Positions 6,522-8,166 of a DNA stretch of 8,166 nt are shown here, in pieces. A model generated the notes under the pieces. That model worked only from the letters and a program-made list of their open reading frames with translations. It was not told the origin of the DNA and made no database searches. Position numbers and translations under genes: made by a program. How positions within the stretch are numbered: the stretch's first letter is position 1; every line of letters starts with the position of its first letter. The DNA comes from Candidatus Pacebacteria bacterium CG10_big_fil_rev_8_21_14_0_10_44_11 (lineage in GTDB: Bacteria; Patescibacteriota; Microgenomatia; UBA1400; PJMF01). Where the stretch lies: NCBI GenBank assembly GCA_002772705.1, contig PFDH01000029.1:180-8345 (forward strand), written 5' to 3'.

Positions 6522-7640
6522 ATGAATCAATCTATTTCTTTATCAGCAAAAAAGGTGGCTCTCGGACTGAGTGGTGGCGTTGACTCAGCAGCGGCAGCTC
6601 AGTTGTTAGTGGAGCAGGGGTATCAAGTGACGGCGGTTTTTTTGGAGTGTTGGCGAGCACCCGGTTGTCGGTCAGAAGAAGACAGAAAAGATGCTCTGAA
6701 AATTGCGTTGGATTTGAACATTCCTTTTCAAGTCCTGGATTTTCGAAAAGCCTACAAAGACAAAGTTGTTGAGTATTTTTTTGCTGAGTATCAAGCTGGC
6801 CACACTCCCAATCCCGACGTCTTGTGCAACAAAGAGATCAAGTTTGGTTTATTTTACGACTGGGCGATGGAGCAGGGGTTTGATTTTGTGGCGACTGGCC
6901 ACTATGCAAAAAACGTCGTGGATACTTCTGGCAAGCATCAGTTAGCGATTCCGAAGGACATGGCAAAAGATCAGACCTACTTTTTGTACTTATTGGAAGA
7001 GTCACAGCTTCAGCATATTCTTTTCCCACTAAGTGATCTAACTAAGTCAGAAGTGCGAGAGTATGCTCGTCACCATAACCTGCATGTGGCAAACAAAAAA
7101 GATTCGGTTGGGATTTGTTTTATCGGTGATATCAATGTTCATCATTTTTTGAAAGAACGCTTGGGTGAAAATCCGGGTGAAGTGGTGAATACTCAGGGTC
7201 GGGTGATTGGTAAACATCAAGGCTTGTGGTTCTACACCATTGGTCAGCGGCACGGCTTTGAAGTCAACAAAAAAATCGTGGTCAAGCTTGCCAACGGATC
7301 AGAGTTAGAACGAGACAACATTCCTCCATTTTATGTGATCGCAAAAAAACCGGCGGGGAATCAGTTGGTGGTTGGCTTTGGTGCTGAGACCTATCGACAA
7401 ATATTTGCGGTTGAAAACCTTCACTTGATTGCCGGCGATAACCTTAAACCGACTAGACTCATGGTCAGGATTCGTCACACTGGTCAGCTCTTAGCATGTA
7501 AGGCGAATACTATCGGAACTCGAGTCTTGGTCCATCTACGCAAACCAATTCAGGGTTTGGCTGATGGCCAAGCGGCGGTGTTTTATGTCACCAAAGCAGG
7601 AGCAACTTTTTGTTTAGGTGGAGGTACCATTACCAACTAA
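6522..7640 (+). CDS. mnmA: tRNA-specific 2-thiouridylase MnmA
   Basis: MnmA adenylates and then thiolates U34 at the wobble position of Lys, Glu and Gln tRNAs, taking sulfur from a persulfide relay. The 372-residue protein has the PP-loop ATP-binding motif SGGVDS (17-22), the TPNPDVLCNKEIKF segment with the first catalytic cysteine C102, ATGHYA (125-129 region), the KDQTYFLYLL segment, and DSVGICFIG with the second catalytic cysteine C199. The C-terminal beta-barrel region ends in the usual CLGGG motif. An extra hydrophilic segment of roughly 15 residues around 247-266 separates IGQRHGF from PPFYV. I chose ATG 6522; the frame also contains a TTG at 6495, but that lies essentially on the predicted transcription start and would add nine residues unlike the family N-terminus. 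No clear Shine-Dalgarno is present. Assignment is secure. Confidence 0.96.
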   Translation: MNQSISLSAKKVALGLSGGVDSAAAAQLLVEQGYQVTAVFLECWRAPGCRSEEDRKDALKIALDLNIPFQVLDFRKAYKDKVVEYFFAEYQAGHTPNPDVLCNKEIKFGLFYDWAMEQGFDFVATGHYAKNVVDTSGKHQLAIPKDMAKDQTYFLYLLEESQLQHILFPLSDLTKSEVREYARHHNLHVANKKDSVGICFIGDINVHHFLKERLGENPGEVVNTQGRVIGKHQGLWFYTIGQRHGFEVNKKIVVKLANGSELERDNIPPFYVIAKKPAGNQLVVGFGAETYRQIFAVENLHLIAGDNLKPTRLMVRIRHTGQLLACKANTIGTRVLVHLRKPIQGLADGQAAVFYVTKAGATFCLGGGTITN

Positions 7641-7667
7641 AACTGGATCTTTAGCTTTCAACCAGTT
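7641..7667. repeat. Inverted repeat AACTGG/CCAGTT after mnmA
   Basis: AACTGG (7641-7646) and CCAGTT (7662-7667) are perfect 6-base arms 15 bases apart, beginning directly after the mnmA stop. There is no T run after the second arm, which instead runs into a TATACT box. It could be a weak terminator or a protein-binding site overlapping the next promoter; it could also be chance. Confidence 0.3.
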
Positions 7668-7672
7668 ATACT
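7667..7672 (+). promoter_or_regulatory. -10-like box (TATACT) before the small membrane protein gene
   Basis: TATACT lies 22 bases before the TTG start at 7695, predicting a leader of about 16 bases. No convincing -35 box is present at 16-18 bases upstream. A weak GAAAG (7682-7686) precedes the start codon by 8 bases. Confidence 0.35.
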
Positions 7673-7694
7673 AGCTAATACGAAAGCATTTTCC

Positions 7695-8072
7695 TTGGTT
7701 CAACTCTATTTTGTCCTTGCCTCAATCACTGGCTTAATTTTGCTGATTATTCCTTTGGTGAGTCTGTTTGAACTTGGCTTGGGTAAACTAATTGGTGTGC
7801 GACCATATCCAGAATTTACCGCCCCATATCCGCCAACCTATACTGACTCCCAAAAACTAGCGGACATTGAGCAGTTGACTGAGTCACAAACACAGGCTTT
7901 AGCACGTTGGGAAACTGAGTACCAAGCTTGGCAAGATGCGCAATCAAAGTACAATCAAGCAGAACAAACATTCAGAAGAGAAATTGCTCAATCTCTGGCA
8001 ATGTTGCTCGTTGGTATTCCCGTGTTTTGGATTCATGCGCCGAAAATTTTTAAAAAAGAAAATCCTGACTAA
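7695..8072 (+). CDS. Small two-helix membrane protein of unknown function (DUF5671-like)
   Basis: The 125-residue product has a hydrophobic helix at about 4-25, a Pro/Tyr-rich turn (37-50, PYPEFTAPYPPTYT), a hydrophilic segment rich in Gln, Glu and Ala (52-96, LTESQTQALARWETEYQAWQ) likely to be helical or coiled coil, and a second helix at about 97-114. It ends in a Lys-rich tail. The layout resembles small DUF5671-type membrane proteins that I associate with Patescibacteria; that match is from memory of the pattern and is not certain. The start is TTG 7695, because no ATG or GTG precedes the first helix and the next in-frame ATG would remove most of the protein. Function is unknown. It follows mnmA by 54 bases and probably has its own promoter. 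Confidence 0.7.
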   Translation: MVQLYFVLASITGLILLIIPLVSLFELGLGKLIGVRPYPEFTAPYPPTYTDSQKLADIEQLTESQTQALARWETEYQAWQDAQSKYNQAEQTFRREIAQSLAMLLVGIPVFWIHAPKIFKKENPD

Positions 8073-8109
8073 CCATTTTTCTCATTTTCTGCCCGTTTAT
8101 TGGTGAAAT

Positions 8110-8115
8110 TATACT
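8110..8115 (+). promoter_or_regulatory. -10-like box (TATACT) near the right edge
   Basis: TATACT lies 38 bases after the stop of the small membrane protein gene and 22 bases before a GTG codon with an open frame to the window end. The same spacing is seen before the TTG start at 7695. The -35 region is not convincing. Confidence 0.3.
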
Positions 8116-8137
8116 CAAAAATTGCGTAGTTGATCGT

Positions 8138-8166
8138 GTGAGATTGGGGGTCAATACCTACCGCGA
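8138..8166 (+). CDS. Possible start of a downstream gene, cut by the window edge
   Basis: A GTG at 8138 opens a frame to the end of the window, reading (M)RLGVNTYR. It follows a TATACT box at 8110-8115 and has no Shine-Dalgarno. Nine residues are too few to assign a family, and an open stretch this short can occur by chance. Confidence 0.2.

Noticed and set aside
8057..8090. Inverted repeat AGAAAAT/ATTTTCT as a terminator
   Set aside because: The arms are AT-only except one pair, the loop is 20 bases, and no T tract follows; it is expected by chance in this AT-rich stretch.
8108..8113. Perfect TATAAT on the minus strand
   Set aside because: It is the complement of the plus-strand TATACT region in an AT-rich gap, and the minus-strand frames that follow only run antisense to the small membrane protein gene.

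Overview
The window reads as a gene-dense, plus-strand segment of a bacterial chromosome. The most likely source is a Patescibacteria/CPR lineage, possibly Microgenomates-like. The support is indirect: a compact UvrC with no C-terminal helix-hairpin-helix domain, almost no Shine-Dalgarno sites, -10 boxes placed so that two mRNAs would be leaderless, TTG/GTG starts, and a small two-helix membrane protein of a kind I associate with these lineages. TGA and TAA behave as stops, as in the standard bacterial code. No rRNA, tRNA, CRISPR array, insertion sequence or prophage was seen, and no intergenic gap exceeds about 160 bases.

Layout. Positions 2-1465 hold the 3'-terminal part of a large extracytoplasmic transglutaminase-like protein with a C-terminal membrane anchor; its reading frame is open to the left edge. 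It overlaps out of frame with a short uvrC (about 1392-2708). After a 160-base spacer comes a small four-helix membrane protein of the 'phage holin 4_2'/YvlD type (2869-3225).

The centre of interest is 3253-6458, a tight three-gene operon. It encodes (i) a secreted-leader, 7TM membrane protein related to the 7TM half of 'inactive transglutaminase-7TM' proteins, (ii) a RimK-like ATP-grasp ligase fused to a retropepsin-like aspartic protease domain, and (iii) a DUF1704 metallopeptidase with HEIGTH and TEEGLA motifs, the family that includes the eukaryotic MATCAP/TMCP tubulin carboxypeptidases. A ligase that adds an amino acid to a carboxyl end, encoded beside two candidate peptidases and a membrane platform, looks like a reversible tail-modification system. 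The 7TM protein itself ends in five glutamates predicted to face the cytoplasm, which makes it a candidate acceptor.

Downstream lie mnmA (6522-7640; tRNA 2-thiouridylase), with its own -10 box, a small two-helix membrane protein of unknown function (7695-8072), and a last -10-like box with a possible gene start running off the right edge. uvrC and mnmA are housekeeping genes. The operon between them is the accessory, poorly characterised part.
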